From positions 1,240,001-1,304,000 of the forward strand of contig JAWWNJ010000004.1 in NCBI GenBank assembly GCA_037176885.1: DNA of 64,000 bases. Direction: 5' to 3'. The first letter of the stretch is position 1. Each line of letters opens with the position of its first letter. Under the pieces are notes generated by a model that was given only the letters and a program-made list of their open reading frames with translations, was not told where the DNA came from and did no database searches. Both the position numbers and the translations under genes were made by a program. This stretch comes from Favolaschia claudopus (Eukaryota; Basidiomycota; Agaricomycetes; Agaricales; Mycenaceae). This document shows positions 9,247 to 22,026 of the stretch, in pieces.

Positions 9247-11199
9247 TCAGCCATCTCGCCATGCTCTTTCGATCTCCATCGATTCCCGGGCGGTAGGCGT
9301 CGTGAGCGGACTCCGCTCCCCTTGCGCGCCGTCTGACCAGCGCAGTTTGGATGAACGAATGCTCCGTAGTTCTTCGGCATCGTCTGCCTCGGCGGAGAAC
9401 AGGGTCCGTGAATCTGAGTGATACGCTGATGTCTCATCATCGTCCTGTGCGTCCGAGTCAGCGAGATGACAGTGTAAAGTGGACAAAACTACATCCACGT
9501 CATGCTGCAAGACGTACCACGTCGAATTCATCACTACCGCGGGTCAAGCGTGCAGTTTCATCCAACTCAACACGGCTCGAGATGTGCCCATCAACGGAAC
9601 CAGTCTCGGGTTCTATCGAGATCGGGTTGCCATGAGCATCTAAGGTGACGGTGGTCTCGAGAGATTTTCTGTATTTGTGATACGTAAACAGCGCGATTCC
9701 TACAAAAAGAGGAATCAGCTGGGTGTCAGAGAAGTTGGAGTGGACGCTGATTAACATACCACAAACAGTGATAGCAACGCCGACAATGTTGAGCGGGGTC
9801 AGATTGTCTCCGAAAATGGCTGCAGATATACTGATCGTGGTCACTTCTTTCGCAATGCCAGCGATTGACATAGGCACTATCCCTGTGCGTTGAATGATGC
9901 TTGGACGAAGGCTTTAATTGTCGCACGGCTAAAGTGCCAGAAAACTCACGAGAACTCGCTAATGACCATGCAGAACGCAACTATTCCTGGCATCGTTAGA
10001 GAGAGTATCGTTTTCACGGTCATCGTTCCAACGAAAAAGTGACTGGTGAACAACGAGGACCAATCGTCCAGGACAAAGCTGATCGTGCCCAGAGTAATTC
10101 CCATTGCAGGTGCAAGCCAAAATATCGTCGCAGCTGGGTTATCCATACCCATTTTCTTGTCCTTGAGCAACAGTTGAGTTAACGCCCAGCGAAAACCTCC
10201 CAGAGCACTCGCGCTCAACACGAGAAGGAATCCGCCCAATACAAAATCTGCCTCAGTGGCGACCATGAGAAGGACCCCAGAAAATATCAAGAAGATGACC
10301 CCTATGAGCCGAACGGAGAACCTTTCCAGCCTGAATAGAAAGGCGAACAATAGGACGAATATCAGCGACGACGACTTGATCATTGCTACATAACGATCTC
10401 AGGGCTGAGGAATCACAAGGACCAAGCAGGCCGACGTACTAAAAAAGGATAGCGTAATAGTTTTGAGCGACAGGTTTGAGAGACCTATATCGAGGCTTGT
10501 GGCAACCGCAGTAGGTACAGCCTTCTTCCTGCGTCAAATATTCCGTGAGTGGTTCTGAGCTAATAGGAAGCCACAGGAAAAAGAAACCATGTGGACGAGG
10601 CCGAAGTTCGGGGAGGATTAACCAGAATGAATTTGGCCGTTAAATATAGGGCCCACGGCCCATGACTCTTGTTCAACATATGCAGAGCATCGCCGTCCCG
10701 CTAAGAAACAGACCTGGTCTCGATCTTCGTCCGAAGGATCGTAGAACATTCAAGCAAAACGTCTAGACAGCAACTCACCCATAATCAACCTTTGAAGGGC
10801 GGTGTGGAGGTCGAAACCGGTCGGGCCATACAGCGCGTAATAAAGCAGCGAGAGCAAATTGCACGAAAAAATGCATGGTGGTGACAAACAGTGGATATGG
10901 GAAGGCGAAGTAGGTTTCCGAGAACATCCACTTATTGTAAAGGGAGAGAATTGTGGAGAACAAGAACCTATGGGTGCCAGCGAGCCATGAGAAAAGCGAA
11001 ATGGGGCGGAGACGGTCCCTGCGCACCAAGAACCAATGAACAGAGCATTGATGATGGCGTTTCGCCACCATAGACGTTTCTTTTGAGCAAGGGTGGCAAC
11101 TTTGACAGGAGGAGGGTCATTGGAGTGCATTTCCGCATGGTGGACAGGGAATCCGCCGTTCAGAGTCTCTTCCAGCGCGTATTGGGTCTCATTCGTCAT
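9247..11199 (-). CDS. Triose-phosphate/nucleotide-sugar transporter (TPT family, SLC35C2/YMD8-like)
   Basis: Exons 11199-11027, 10967-10779, 10528-10440, 10385-9950, 9899-9760, 9699-9518 and 9444-9247 encode 468 residues. About ten hydrophobic helices are visible. Family blocks include LSLYNKWMFSETYFAFPYPL, AVPTAVATSLDIGLSNLSLK, FTMIKSSSLIFVLLFAFLFR, LGGFRWALTQLLL and RTGIVPMSIAGIAKEV. The C-terminal tail of about 100 residues is acidic and Ser-rich, likely cytosolic. TPT proteins of this branch sit in Golgi or ER membranes and exchange nucleotide sugars or phosphorylated metabolites; the substrate cannot be told from sequence. One intron (10529-10778) is 250 nt, about five times longer than its neighbours. 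Confidence 0.9.
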
Positions 11200-12043
11200 G
11201 TAAATGAGTTGAGCTAAAAGTTGTTACTGTGACATCGCATCAAAAACTCTTGTCCGGCCCGCCGTCATCTTGGACTCTTCGGTAGGCGGCGTCGCTCGAT
11301 ATAGTACATCGTATCTTCGTATCTTCAAGATGCTCGTAAATACTTCATGGTGCTCATTAAATTCATCTCTGGCTCTGCGCCGAGAAGAATTGAACCTGAT
11401 GAGCGAGAAATAACGAAGAAGAGCTCCGAGTCAGAGGGAAATCCAACATCAGGTAGTCACTCGGGCTAGCCCGTAGGTCATTGATATCGGCGGTCCTTCC
11501 GTTGGCCGGTTCAGGTTCGAATTTTCCCACAAAACCCAATGTGCGAGCCAACGCCATGGACGGAAGGTACCGTATAATGAAATGTCACGCAGACTTGGCG
11601 ATCGCAGATTCGCAACACTTTCGTACAGTCATTGTGGACGGTGATGGCCAATAGCAGTTGCGAGGTATCCACTCATCGGCGGAAAAAGAGAGCGGGCTGG
11701 TCTTAGCGAAAATAGAACAGCCACGGTTCGAATTTACAGAAGGTCGCTTGTACATGGCCGTGTCGGGGTGTTACTGCAGTATGGTACATGTTGTTCGGGA
11801 CGACGCCGAGATTTACGAGACCCACCTTCATCCCGAGAATGTCAGCCCTGAAGCACAGGACTACTGCGAATAGATTTGGACTGTGACAAGTCCGCAGCAC
11901 ACCACTATTTGACGTACAGCGGGTCTATGCCGCCGTACTCTCTTCCACACTTGCAGCGGGCCCCGAGGGTCCAGCGGAACCGTTCCTGTTTGTAAGCTCC
12001 AGGACCATGAGTTGAGATTTCATTTTTCTCAGAAGACTTTGAT
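11200..12043. other. Intergenic region, no supported gene
   Basis: This stretch separates the transporter promoter from the 3' end of MED31. Small frames exist on both strands (for example one of 71 codons at 11658-11873), but none has recognisable motifs or splice-supported extension. Confidence 0.45.
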
Positions 12044-12422
12044 TCAAACCCATTGATCGAATTGTTTCTGGTTGAGCATATCGCGAAATTCATCCTGTCT
12101 TATATCTGCTCTGAATTTTGCGTGTTGCAAGAGTTCGAGATGATGTAGAGCGTGGGGGTAACTGTGAAGATGAGGCGAATCCTCCGAGTTCAAGTGACAA
12201 GACAAACTGTATGAAGCGAGCATAATCCTTTTCTTTAAAATACAGCAGATAGTTCAAGAAGTTTATGAAAGCAGGTTGGTCGAGAATGTTTTGTTGTGCC
12301 AATGAGTGCAGATAATAAGGATTAGCCAATGCTTGAACGAATTCGAGTTCAAGCTCGAAGCGCGCGCGATTGATTGCTCTGGGATCTGACTCTGCCGCCA
12401 CAGTCCCAGTCTGACTCTCCAT
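12044..12422 (-). CDS. MED31: Mediator complex subunit 31 (Soh1)
   Basis: Two exons (12422-12208 and 12161-12044, intron 46 nt) encode 110 residues, the usual size for this small, highly conserved subunit. The diagnostic run is LEFVQALANPYYLHSLAQQN, then AFINFLNYLLYFKE, then RFIHYPHALHHLELLQHAKF, which is continuous only after splicing. MED31 sits in the middle module of Mediator, binds MED7 and helps relay activator signals to RNA polymerase II in the nucleus. The start ATG at 12422 gives the short N-terminus typical of the family. It shares a 131-bp upstream region with the divergent UCH37 gene. Confidence 0.96.
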
Positions 12423-12553
12423 GTTCGCGTCAAGAGTTGAAATCTTATGTTTGGTCCACGTGCACGTTACGTAACACGCAGACCGCGTCATTCCCCCTTG
12501 ATTCCCTCTCATTGTCAACCTTTGCGCCAACTTTTATTTATCCGCTCATACAT
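12423..12553. promoter_or_regulatory. Shared divergent promoter region of MED31 and UCH37
   Basis: The 131 bp between the two start codons must hold both core promoters and both 5' UTRs. No clear TATA box was seen. Confidence 0.6.
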
Positions 12554-13735
12554 ATGGAAGAAGGCAACGACGATTCTCATGGGTGGAACCTTACCGAGTC
12601 AGACCCCGGTGTTTTCACGTCAGACATATCGCGTCCTTTTGTGCATCCATACTAAATTTTCAACCAGAGAATTGTTGAAAACTCTCGGCGTTCCTCTCAT
12701 AGTCGACGATCTGTACTCTCTGGATCCAGAGTCTCTCGCTGCCCTTCAACCATTGCATGCTCTCATATTCCTCTTCAAATGGATATCGACTTCGGGCGAT
12801 GGTCCCTCCGCAACTTCGGGAGGTGAATACGACCGTGATTTCCCAGGTTTCTTTGCCCACCAAGTCGTGAACAACGCGTGTGCAACTCTCGCCGTCTTGA
12901 ATGCTCTGGGAAACATACCATCATTAACTACTGGCCCCCAACTTGCTGAGCTAAACTCTTTCACGACTGGAATGGACCCTCAAACGCGTGGCATGGTGAT
13001 AACCAGCGCAGATTGGCTGCGAGAAGCCCATAATTCTCTCACTCCGCCTAATGCTATCTCTCTTGATGGCCTTGGTCTTCCAAAAAGTTCAGAAGACGCG
13101 TACCATTTCGTCGTCTACCTGCCCATCATGGGATCTTTGTACGAGTTAGACGGCCTCAAACAATTTCCCGTCAGACACGGATCCTACGAAACTTCAGGCG
13201 AAGGATGGGTGAAAAAAGCACGGTGTGTTTTCTTGCCTTTTGTCCGTATATCTTCTCACAAAGTGTCAGGGAAACCATCGAACGCCGAATAGCGACGTAT
13301 CCTGGCGGTGCAGTATGCTCTTCTCTTCAAGTTTCGTCACTCGTTTTGCTCAGTTTTGACCTAACAGCTCGAATTCAGTCTCCTTGCTCTTCGCGACGAT
13401 CCCTTGCCTTTGCTCGAAGCTCAGTTGAGTTCGCTTCAAGCCTCAAATCAACATTCTGAGGCAGCGGAAATTGTTGTCAAGATCTCCAACGAGAACACGA
13501 AGCGACAACGCTGGGCCGTAAGTTATCAATTAATTCCAGTCTCGGGTTTCATATCAACAAAAAATAGTTTGAGAACAGCCTCCGGAGACACAACCACGTT
13601 GGCCTTGCGCACGCTCTCGTTGCTGCTTTAGCCAAGGCAGGAAAGCTCGAGAACGCTAAGGAGTCGGCCAAAAAGGCGATGAAAGACAGAATTGAAGTTC
13701 GTCGAGCGAAAGGCGCGGACATGTCGGACGATTAG
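12554..13735 (+). CDS. Ubiquitin C-terminal hydrolase UCH37/UCHL5-like
   Basis: Exons 12554-12618, 12668-13222, 13270-13312, 13368-13517 and 13568-13735 encode 326 residues, close to human UCHL5. The peptidase C12 catalytic set is complete. The oxyanion Gln and nucleophilic Cys lie in FFAHQVVNNACATLAVLNAL, the His in DAYHFVVY and the Asp in LYELDGLKQFP. The C-terminal ULD-type tail (ARETIERRIATYP, RHNHVGLAHALVAALAKAGK) is present; in animals and fission yeast it docks on the proteasome receptor RPN13. The enzyme trims ubiquitin from proteasome substrates in cytosol and nucleus. It is transcribed away from MED31. Confidence 0.95.
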
Positions 13736-14543
13736 CAGCCGGCATTTGCCCTCAATGTCTATTCGGGTCTCCGGCTTCACACTTGACAACATGAAGATAG
13801 TTTTTCATACTCATACAGCCCGCTGAAACTTTTTTTGCGGCTGACTGAGCACAGTGATCCTGGGTCGAGGACATATATCTGCTTTCCTGGCCCGTGCTGA
13901 CCGTGCGGTCTGGCACCTGTAACAGGGCCTGATATACATGCCATCCTTGGTTCGGGAATATTCCATTTGAGTGTGAAGTGATCCTGGCCCGGGTATTGAT
14001 CAAAATGAACACCTTGTTACCGGCGAGCTAACCCTAACAAATTGGGGAGGGGGTTCCTTGCCTTCCTGACGCTATTTCTGAGTGGTGGCTACGGGGGCGT
14101 TCTCTTGTAACTAGACACCGTCTGGGAGAGTTTGGCTTGGGGTGCCCCGGGAAGCTCGCCCCAAATTTTGTCAAGAAAATCCCGTGGTTTTGGCCTCAAA
14201 AAGCCGCTTGTTCGGACGAGCCTCGCTGTCTATGAGCCGTCAACGCGTCGACATCCTGTGCAGAAAATAAGATCAAAACTGGAGAATTTCCGGCGAACTT
14301 CCAAGTTCGATTTTTTTCTCGTACAAATCCTTGCTTGCGTTCCTTCTGGCGTTCCTTACAGTTTGTTGAACTTTGTTGAGGTTTCTTGATGGCCTTGATG
14401 GCTGAGATTCAATATTGCGTTCGGACCGATCGGCCGTGAAGTTGCCTCGTTTCGTCTTCATCCACAACATCTACTTCTCACCAGGCGCTGCCATGGTGGC
14501 TTGAGGAGAGGCCAAACGGTCTCCTTCTCACGCTTTACCTACC
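13736..14543. other. Intergenic region upstream of GCN2
   Basis: About 0.8 kb with only short unconvincing frames. It should contain the UCH37 3' UTR and the GCN2 promoter and leader. No repeat or RNA gene was recognised. Confidence 0.45.
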
Positions 14544-17500
14544 ATGGAATCCAGCGAAGAGCTCCAACAATTAGAGCTAACAGCCCTCAAGTCAATTTAC
14601 GCCGAAGATTTTATCGACACTCCACCACCTAAGGCCTGGAAGGAATGCCGCGCTTTGTGAACACAGACAATCGCCCTTATTATGCCTGAATTTCAGGGTG
14701 CTCCAAGACTTCATGAATTCACGATACGCGTTCCTCACCCTGATGGGGCGCACGCGAGCAAGATATGCTTCAATCTGCATGTTATGTGCGTATCCTAGGT
14801 TATCGTCTTCAAGCACCGCGTAATGGCCCCAAGATTCCCGAAAACATACCCTACGAAAGCGACGCCCACTTTCTCAATACATAAACCCATTATCGGCATC
14901 GGAAACGATCAAGTAGCAAGCCTGCTTCAAGCCATTCATAATGAGTCCAAGAACTGTCGCGGGGCTGAGATGACATTTCAGGTAACTGTGCGCTGTAATA
15001 AAACTGACGATTACTTGAAAGAAAAAATGCAGATTGTCAGTTTCTGTCAGGATTGGCTCTCGAGTCATGTTGTGCCTCCAATTGATATTCCCGGCTCACT
15101 TGCGAACCAGATGACGCAGCGTGCGCTGGAAGAAGAGAGAGTAGGGGACCTATCTTCATCGCGCTTACTTCCGCTGACAAAACTCACCAGACGCGCAAGC
15201 AGAAAGAAGCTGATGAGGCTGAACAAGAGAACGAACGTGCAGCCAAATTGGCGCTTGAACTTGAGGCAGTCATCAAAGCCGATGCTCAAAAGCAACATTT
15301 GGCTAAACTACGTGAATATAAAGCCAGGAAGCGCGCCAATTCTGAGGCAACCGAGGTTCCCATCGGGGGTGATACTCCAACCGAATCATTCAGCGAAACA
15401 GTGGTAGTCGATGGTGTTTCGTTCCACGCCGTCAAAATCTTTCATCCACAGCCAGAGCGTCTCGGAATGTGCTACACTGCTGAGCCCATCTGTGACGATG
15501 TGAATACCTCCCTTCCGCTGCAGCTATATGTCGTGACATTTGTGTCGCCTTATTACATCTCGACCCAAGGAAAGAAGAAACTCAAACAGGTCGAAGCCGA
15601 AATTCGCCGACTTAGCGCTGTCAGTCATCCGAATCTACTGCGCGTTTTTGCTGTGAAACTCTCTTTTCCGCATTCCGGCTCTCCCAACCTGGTGGTGCTC
15701 CACGAATCTGTCCCCGCATCAACTCTCAAGGATGTTCTTGAAGATTGTGATTGCCTCAAGGAAAGTCGAGCCACTGTACGCTTTGTGCCTGACACAATAT
15801 CACTCGGTCTCTTATCGTTCCGGGTAGGAATACCTTGTCCAAATTCTATCGGGTCTGAATACTGTCCATGCTGCTGATCTGGTTCATCGGGGTCAGATTT
15901 TAATTCGTTACGTTCCACATTACCTCACTCATATCGCGATTTCTCTAGGAATCACATTGGACTGCATTGGCATCAGCAGTCGAACAAAGAAGAAGGTTGC
16001 TAAGCTAACAAAAGTTGCATTCTACACTCGACTCCTCGATCTTCATCGTTCCAACCCTTTCGGTCCCGCAATTCCCGTCGACCTAGAAGAATCGCGAATC
16101 CCTGATGAATGGTAGCCTCCTCAACATCTCCCTGTACAGGGCTCATGGATTTCAAGGTTGTCAAAGGATATCAAGAACGAATCGGCTCTTCTGTATACAC
16201 GGCATCGCGACATTCATGCTGTGGGGATCGTTATGATGCAAATGCTTCTTGGTCTCGACGTAACAGAACGATATCCGGACCTATATGCGGCAATGCGCGA
16301 CTGTAGGTCAGCATCCTGTCGTTTGAACATGTTCTGACAATCAACAGCAACGATGTCCCCCAATCTCCAACGGCACGCTCTTAGCATGCTCTTCCCTTCG
16401 AAGAAGAACCAGGTTTCTTGCTTGTCCCTTCTTGCTGATCTTGCCGAGTCGCCCCTAAGTAAAGCTGTTGCGGTGGCGAAGAGTCCATCGGTGCCCTCCT
16501 ATGGTACTTTCCGTAGTCATCATCCAAGTTCGTTTGTTCATTGTTCAACCAGAACTGAAGACACCCATGCCGGGTAAATTCGGGTCGCCTGAGGTGGAAT
16601 ATTTCCGTGCTCCTCCACGGGATCGTCAAGCAAGTCGTTGGAAGGAAGATTGGGAGGAATTGGAGCTGCTCGTGTGTCGCTCTTTCTTGATATCTTCCAT
16701 ACCTTCACATCTTTGTAGGGCAAAGGTGCTTTTGGCTCAGTTGTGAAGGCTCGAAACAAGATCGATTCTCGCATCTATGCAGGTCAGATATATCATTGAT
16801 CCTGTTACTGACCCTTACGCATATGCTTTCAGTCAAAAAGATTCGTCTCAACAATACCACACATAGTGACACGAAGATCTTTCGCGAGGTGAATGCATTG
16901 AGCCGGCTGTCGCACCGTTTCATTGTTCGGTATTTCACAACTTGGGTGGAAACTGCAGAGCTGGTATCAGCAGCAGCTTCCGATGATTCTGCGGAGTCCG
17001 GGACGGAGGATGGGACCTCTGTGCCCAATTCCAGCGAACGTCGTGTCTTTTTCAGTGACAATCTTGCCTTCGATCTCGCTGATCTGGATGATATGGGGTC
17101 GGGTTCGCGCTCCTCATTCCCCAGTATTCACTTTTCGCACTCGCGATCCTCGTCTCCGCGTACGGCTGATGGAGAGGGCGACGAAGAATGCGGCGATTCT
17201 GATAGTGACGATGTAGTTGAAGATCTTTCCCCATCAGAAGAGCTTCCGCCGACACCTCCTCCTCCTTCCATCTCACGTACACTATATATTCAAATGGTAG
17301 GTTCAGCGGCACAAGTACCTTCACGTTTCACCAATCTTTGCCAGGAATTTGTGGAGCGGCAGACACTGAAAGAAGTCAGTGTTCCTGTACTCGACCCATT
17401 TTCTTCTCTCATTTATCACGTACTCTCAGCGCATCGACGAGGGCATGTCAGAGCCGGAAGCTTGGCGTCTTTTCCAACAAATTCTCGAAGGTCTTGTCTA

Positions 17501-20500
17501 CATGGTAGTGTACACTGTCTCGAGGAAATCGCTACGCTAATGCTAACATCGACCCTCTACGACCAGTCGTCCCTGGGAATCGTGCGTAGCTGAGCCAACC
17601 CTGGAATTGATTCTGATGCCGGCCGCTTAGCTTCATCGCGACATCAAGCTTACCAACATCTTCATTGGTTGGTGGGCTTCAACCTCACTTGTCCTAATCT
17701 GAACAAAAATAATCCTGAACCAGACGCAAATGGTGATTGTAAAAGTAAGTATTGCTTATCATATATATATTCCAGATGTCAACTTTTCGTAGTCGGTGAT
17801 TTTGGGCTCGCGACGTCAAATCTCTCTGCCTTGGAGCCCATTCATTCTGCGCATGCGCCGCTCATGTCAAGGGCCGTTTCCGATGCTGAAATGACGCTGG
17901 GTAAGCAACTGTCTAATGTCCATCCACTCGCTCATTAGCTCCAGAGGTTGGAACACGCTTATACATCGCTCCCGAAGTTCAATCTAGGAAACGTGGTCCG
18001 AGAAATCACACCAAGGCAGACATGTACAGTCTTGGAGTACGTAATCTCCTCTCCCTTCGAGTACGGTTGGTGACCAACACGTGCAGATCGTATTCTTCGA
18101 GATGAACTACAAATTCTCGACTGGCTCGGAGCGTATCGCGGTGATCGAAGGCTTACGACAGCCTATTGTCGTCTTTCCTCCTACTTGGGATAGCCGTCTG
18201 ATCCGTCAGCGCCAAAGTGGGAGTCCATCACCTCTACATTTCCGTAGCTCATTCCCAGAAGTTATCACTCGTCTTTTAGATCACGATCTGGACACACGTC
18301 CCACTGCTCTGGAACTTTCTCAAAGCCCACTGTTGCCCTCCAGAATAGAAGACGAATATTTCAAGGGTGCCCTTGGGATGATGGGTACGCTAGAATCCGA
18401 TGCGCCGCTCCAGTGTATCCTAACATCCCACAGTAAAACCGGACTCACCGCACCACCAAGCTGTGTTATCTTCCCTGTTCAGTCAACCCCAACCCCCCAC
18501 ACGACGATTTCTGTACGACGTTGAGACAGACCCTCCAGAGCATGCTGCTGCTCTGAACTACATTGTAAAGGAAAGACTGATGTATATTTTTCGTTTGCAT
18601 GGTGCAGTTGAGATGGAGCCGCCTCTGTTGATGCCTGTGAGCAACCCAACAGAGGCAAAAAACGAAGCAATTTACATGGATCGTTACGGCGAAATCGTAA
18701 TGCTACCGCCAAATTTATTGATTCCGTTTGCCCGTCTCGCGGCGAAAGGTAACATTTCCAGAATCAAGCGATATCATATAGCGAATGTCTTCAGAGAAAA
18801 GTATCCCCTTGTTATTCCTCGTTATTTCTCTGTTGACTTCCGCTATTTAGCGCTGTAGCGGGTCATCCCAAATTCCAACACGCTGCTCTTTTCGACATCA
18901 TCTCTACTGACCTAACTTCTGGTCCCATCGCTGCCGCAGCTGAAGTGATCGCTATTGCCAACGACGTCCTCGATAGTTTCCCCAATTTGAATGAACACTA
19001 TGAGGTTCATATATCTCATTCGTCCAGTTTGTGTCGTTTTGCAAGGCATGCTTTGATTTCGCTGACTTGACATACAGTCATTCGTGTGGTCTTGGAACGC
19101 ATCCCGTTCGCTGTGCGGTCATCGATCACAGAAATCATCGGCAATTCCAAATCCTCGCAATCGCAGAAACGAGGTCTGCTTCTCAAGAAAGGACTTCTTC
19201 GGAGTACGATCGACGAGTTGGAGGCCCTGGCAGATACAGGTTCCACTTTGTTTGTCTGATTTGCATTCGTTGACCAGGCATCTGCAGAGGAAGACATTGA
19301 CGCGTTCCTTGTAAGGCTTGATAAGATTTCGCCATCATTAGCGACTCTCCTTCGTCCCGTCATGGAAGAGGTCAAGGAGACGATTCAATACGCTCTCCTG
19401 ATGGGCGTTGCCCGTCCTATCTCGTTCCACCCGCTCATGCTCGGCTCCCATCACTCAAACTTCAAGGACGGTGTTCTTGTCGAGGTAGTCAGGAAAAGCA
19501 AGAGGACGGACGTCCTTGCTGCTAGCGGGCGGTGCGAGACACAGTTCCATCTTTTAGACCTCCCTGAATTCGTTTTTATAGCTACGATGCACTCATATCT
19601 GATCAAGCAACTCCAGGGCAAAAACTTGAGCCAATTTGTGCCATGGGGCTGCAAATCGCCATCGAAAAGATCACTACAGCTCTCGCTGCTTATCAAGTCT
19701 CGTCAGTCAGGGCCTTGGTGAAGCAAGAGCGATCTTTTGGGTTTTGGAGTCCGCGTCGATGCGACGTTTATGTCGTATCATTCCATCCCGGATACCTCCA
19801 AGATCGATTAGAAGTGGCGGCTTTTCTGTGGCAACACAACATTAGTGCGGATTTGATGTACGAGTCAAGCATTCCAGACGCAGAGCACGAGAGCTACGTC
19901 GACATCTGTTCCCGAGAGGGCGTGCTGTGAGGACAATGATGTTTTTCTGAATATGCCGCTGATGCCATTGCTTCAGTTTCTCAGTCTATCCACGACCTCG
20001 AGTAGGACGGAGAGACCAATTGGCTTTCAAGGTCAAGAGTATTTTGAAAGGCACGGAATACGAATGTGGGCCCCATTCAACGAAATTCTGAGTTGAATTC
20101 TCACTCGTTGTTAGTGACAAGGCAGGAGCTCGTCGGGTGGCTTCAGCAGCAACTTGCGGAACAGAAACGGATTGATGCAACTACCAGTGGGGCTTTGCGG
20201 TTTTCTGAGATGGGTACGCACCCTGTAGTAAGCAAAGAGCCTGTTGCTGCCAATGCAGTGCAACTTCTACTTCCTGTCGATGCGAAGAAACAGCGGAAGC
20301 AGGTAAAGCAGCTGTTCATGGATCGCGGTTCGAGTCTTTTTGCTCCTTCTGCTCACTTGGGTCCTGACCGTAACACAGCTTTTGAGACGGGTCTCGAAAT
20401 TGAGTCTGGCATTCATTCCGGGATGCCTATACTTGCTGTTGACGTTGTCCCTGCGGCCTTTGACATCATGATCAAGTCCGCTACCTGGCTCTGCGATGAG

Positions 20501-20659
20501 GACGCGTGGAAGACGCTTACAGCTGTGTTTCCCGCGCAACAATGGGCCTATGCTCAGCAAGTGCGAGAGGCTATCGTGAAGCGGAAAACAGAAGGTCACC
20601 GATATATCCTCTTGTTTGCGGTTCGAGAGGAAAGAGCCCAACTTTTGAAATTGGTTTGA
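14544..20659 (+). CDS. GCN2: eIF2-alpha kinase GCN2
   Basis: This is a multi-exon gene of about 6.1 kb with the full GCN2 domain order. It has an RWD domain at the N-terminus (ELTALKSIYAEDF, then HEFTIRVPHPDG and FPKTYPTKATPTF), a degenerate kinase around 15.5-16.0 kb (HPNLLRVFAVKL), the active kinase at about 16.7-18.3 kb, a HisRS-like domain at 18.5-20.2 kb (LMYIFRLHGAVEMEPPLLMP, RIKRYHIANVFRE) and a C-terminal ribosome/tRNA-binding part. Kinase landmarks are GKGAFGSVVKAR, YAVKKIRL, HRDIKLTNIFI, VGDFGLAT and TRLYIAPEV, with the usual acidic insert after the fourth strand. GCN2 senses uncharged tRNA and phosphorylates eIF2-alpha on starvation. The first intron can be joined in frame only by using the acceptor at CCAAG near 14709, which loses a few conserved residues. 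Exon borders elsewhere were not all fixed. Confidence 0.92.
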
Positions 20660-21264
20660 TGCTGGGTCAATTTTTCGTATCTATATTGGATCTTTTCAGG
20701 ATTAATGTACGAACGCGTAAAATATAACGAGTAGGAACGCAACGTTGGCGAAATCGGATCAATCGGGGTGAAACTTATTCGCGACCATTTTTTTGGTCTT
20801 GAATCTACGCACTGCGTAAGCCTGACGGACCAGACTCGTGTTCGGATTTCCTTGAGCACACCATGTCGGTGATCACTACGAGCCAACTGCGGTTGTCAAC
20901 ATCTCTGCCGCAGTGTGTCACGACAGGAGTTGTATGCTGTGTGACTCGTTAACTCTCAGCGTCTAATCCTACACCCTCTAACTGGGTTGCACTTGCTATG
21001 CATCTTCTCGCCGACCAGCCAGCTCCTCTGATCGTTAAAGATTCCCCGTACGCCTGAATCATCACTTCAATGGCAATTCCTCTGACCTGTTCACCAGTGT
21101 CGTCCATATAGGTTCTCCCTTTCAGATCAAGGCTTGGATACGCGCTCATATTTCTCGGCGCTCCAGTTCGTGACTTTCGAGGTGAAGTTGTTGGAGGGCA
21201 TGTTGACGCGCCCAGTTCCCCGACAGGAAACTACCAGGACTGTATACTTGAAGTTGCGGCCTCC
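20660..21264. other. Intergenic region, no supported gene
   Basis: Short frames occur on both strands, including a minus-strand frame of 66 codons at 20949-21149, but none shows family motifs. A plus-strand frame in phase with the following ORF begins after a stop near 21107. Confidence 0.4.
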
Positions 21265-21825
21265 TTGACGGACGACAATGCCTCATCTCCGCACCAGTTT
21301 TATGATCTCTGGGAGCTCATCCTCATGCACTGGTTCCCCGAGAATGAAGGCTATCGCATCGAGCACCAATGGAGCATCCCATATCTCGAGGATTCCGAGG
21401 GTGCAGCGGACATCACGTTTGTCGTGCTTGACGCCGGTAACCCTGTTGTGCTCTTGCAACTGAGCGCGCCATCTTTGCATCGGAATGCGTACACGAGGGC
21501 TGCTGCACAAGAGCTGTCTGTTAGCCACTTCGAACACGTCGCTCCTTACTGCACAAATGATTACCCACTTTGTGCAATTACCGCCATGGGCAAGAATTGG
21601 ATGGGATTCCACAGGTCGCCCAATCTGACCGGGTTTGAAGCCCAATCACTGGGTGAAGAGCAGCGCATTGAGTGGATGGAAGACATAGTGTCTGAAGTAT
21701 CATATGAAATGATTGAGTGTTTCTTCTGCTCTCTGAAAGAGGCTGGTGTGTTGGGTCCAAATCAATCTCGTTGTCTGCTGACTGTGTTCAAAGTCCGGGT
21801 GCATAGGATAGCAACACGGTCATGA
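21265..21825 (+). CDS. Hypothetical protein, mushroom-specific family with a PD-(D/E)XK-like pattern
   Basis: An uninterrupted frame of 186 codons begins at a TTG, so the true start must lie upstream in another exon or the gene is broken. The pattern DLWELILMHWFPENEGYRI, then ADITFVVLDAGNPVVLLQL, then PLCAITAMGKNWMGF resembles lineage-expanded Agaricomycete proteins. In those relatives the central strand pair looks like a PD-(D/E)XK nuclease core. Here the position of the usual catalytic E-x-K reads LLQLSAP, so catalysis is unlikely. It follows GCN2 in the same direction by 0.6 kb. No function can be assigned. In-frame upstream sequence continues back to a stop near 21107 without an ATG. Confidence 0.4.
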   Translation: MTDDNASSPHQFYDLWELILMHWFPENEGYRIEHQWSIPYLEDSEGAADITFVVLDAGNPVVLLQLSAPSLHRNAYTRAAAQELSVSHFEHVAPYCTNDYPLCAITAMGKNWMGFHRSPNLTGFEAQSLGEEQRIEWMEDIVSEVSYEMIECFFCSLKEAGVLGPNQSRCLLTVFKVRVHRIATRS

Positions 21826-22026
21826 ACTTGAAGTCTGTTCGAATTTCAGACAGGCTCAGAATTACTGTTTGTTCAGTCTATGTAGAATTAAATGTACACT
21901 ACTTGAGAGCATTATGAAGGGTTTTATTGCTGCGGTCACGCCGAGCTTATCTGCCGCGGCGAATCCACTCATTATTGCGCATTCAGTTGCCTGTTTTGCG
22001 CGTTTTCTCGCTCGCAGCGCACCTTG

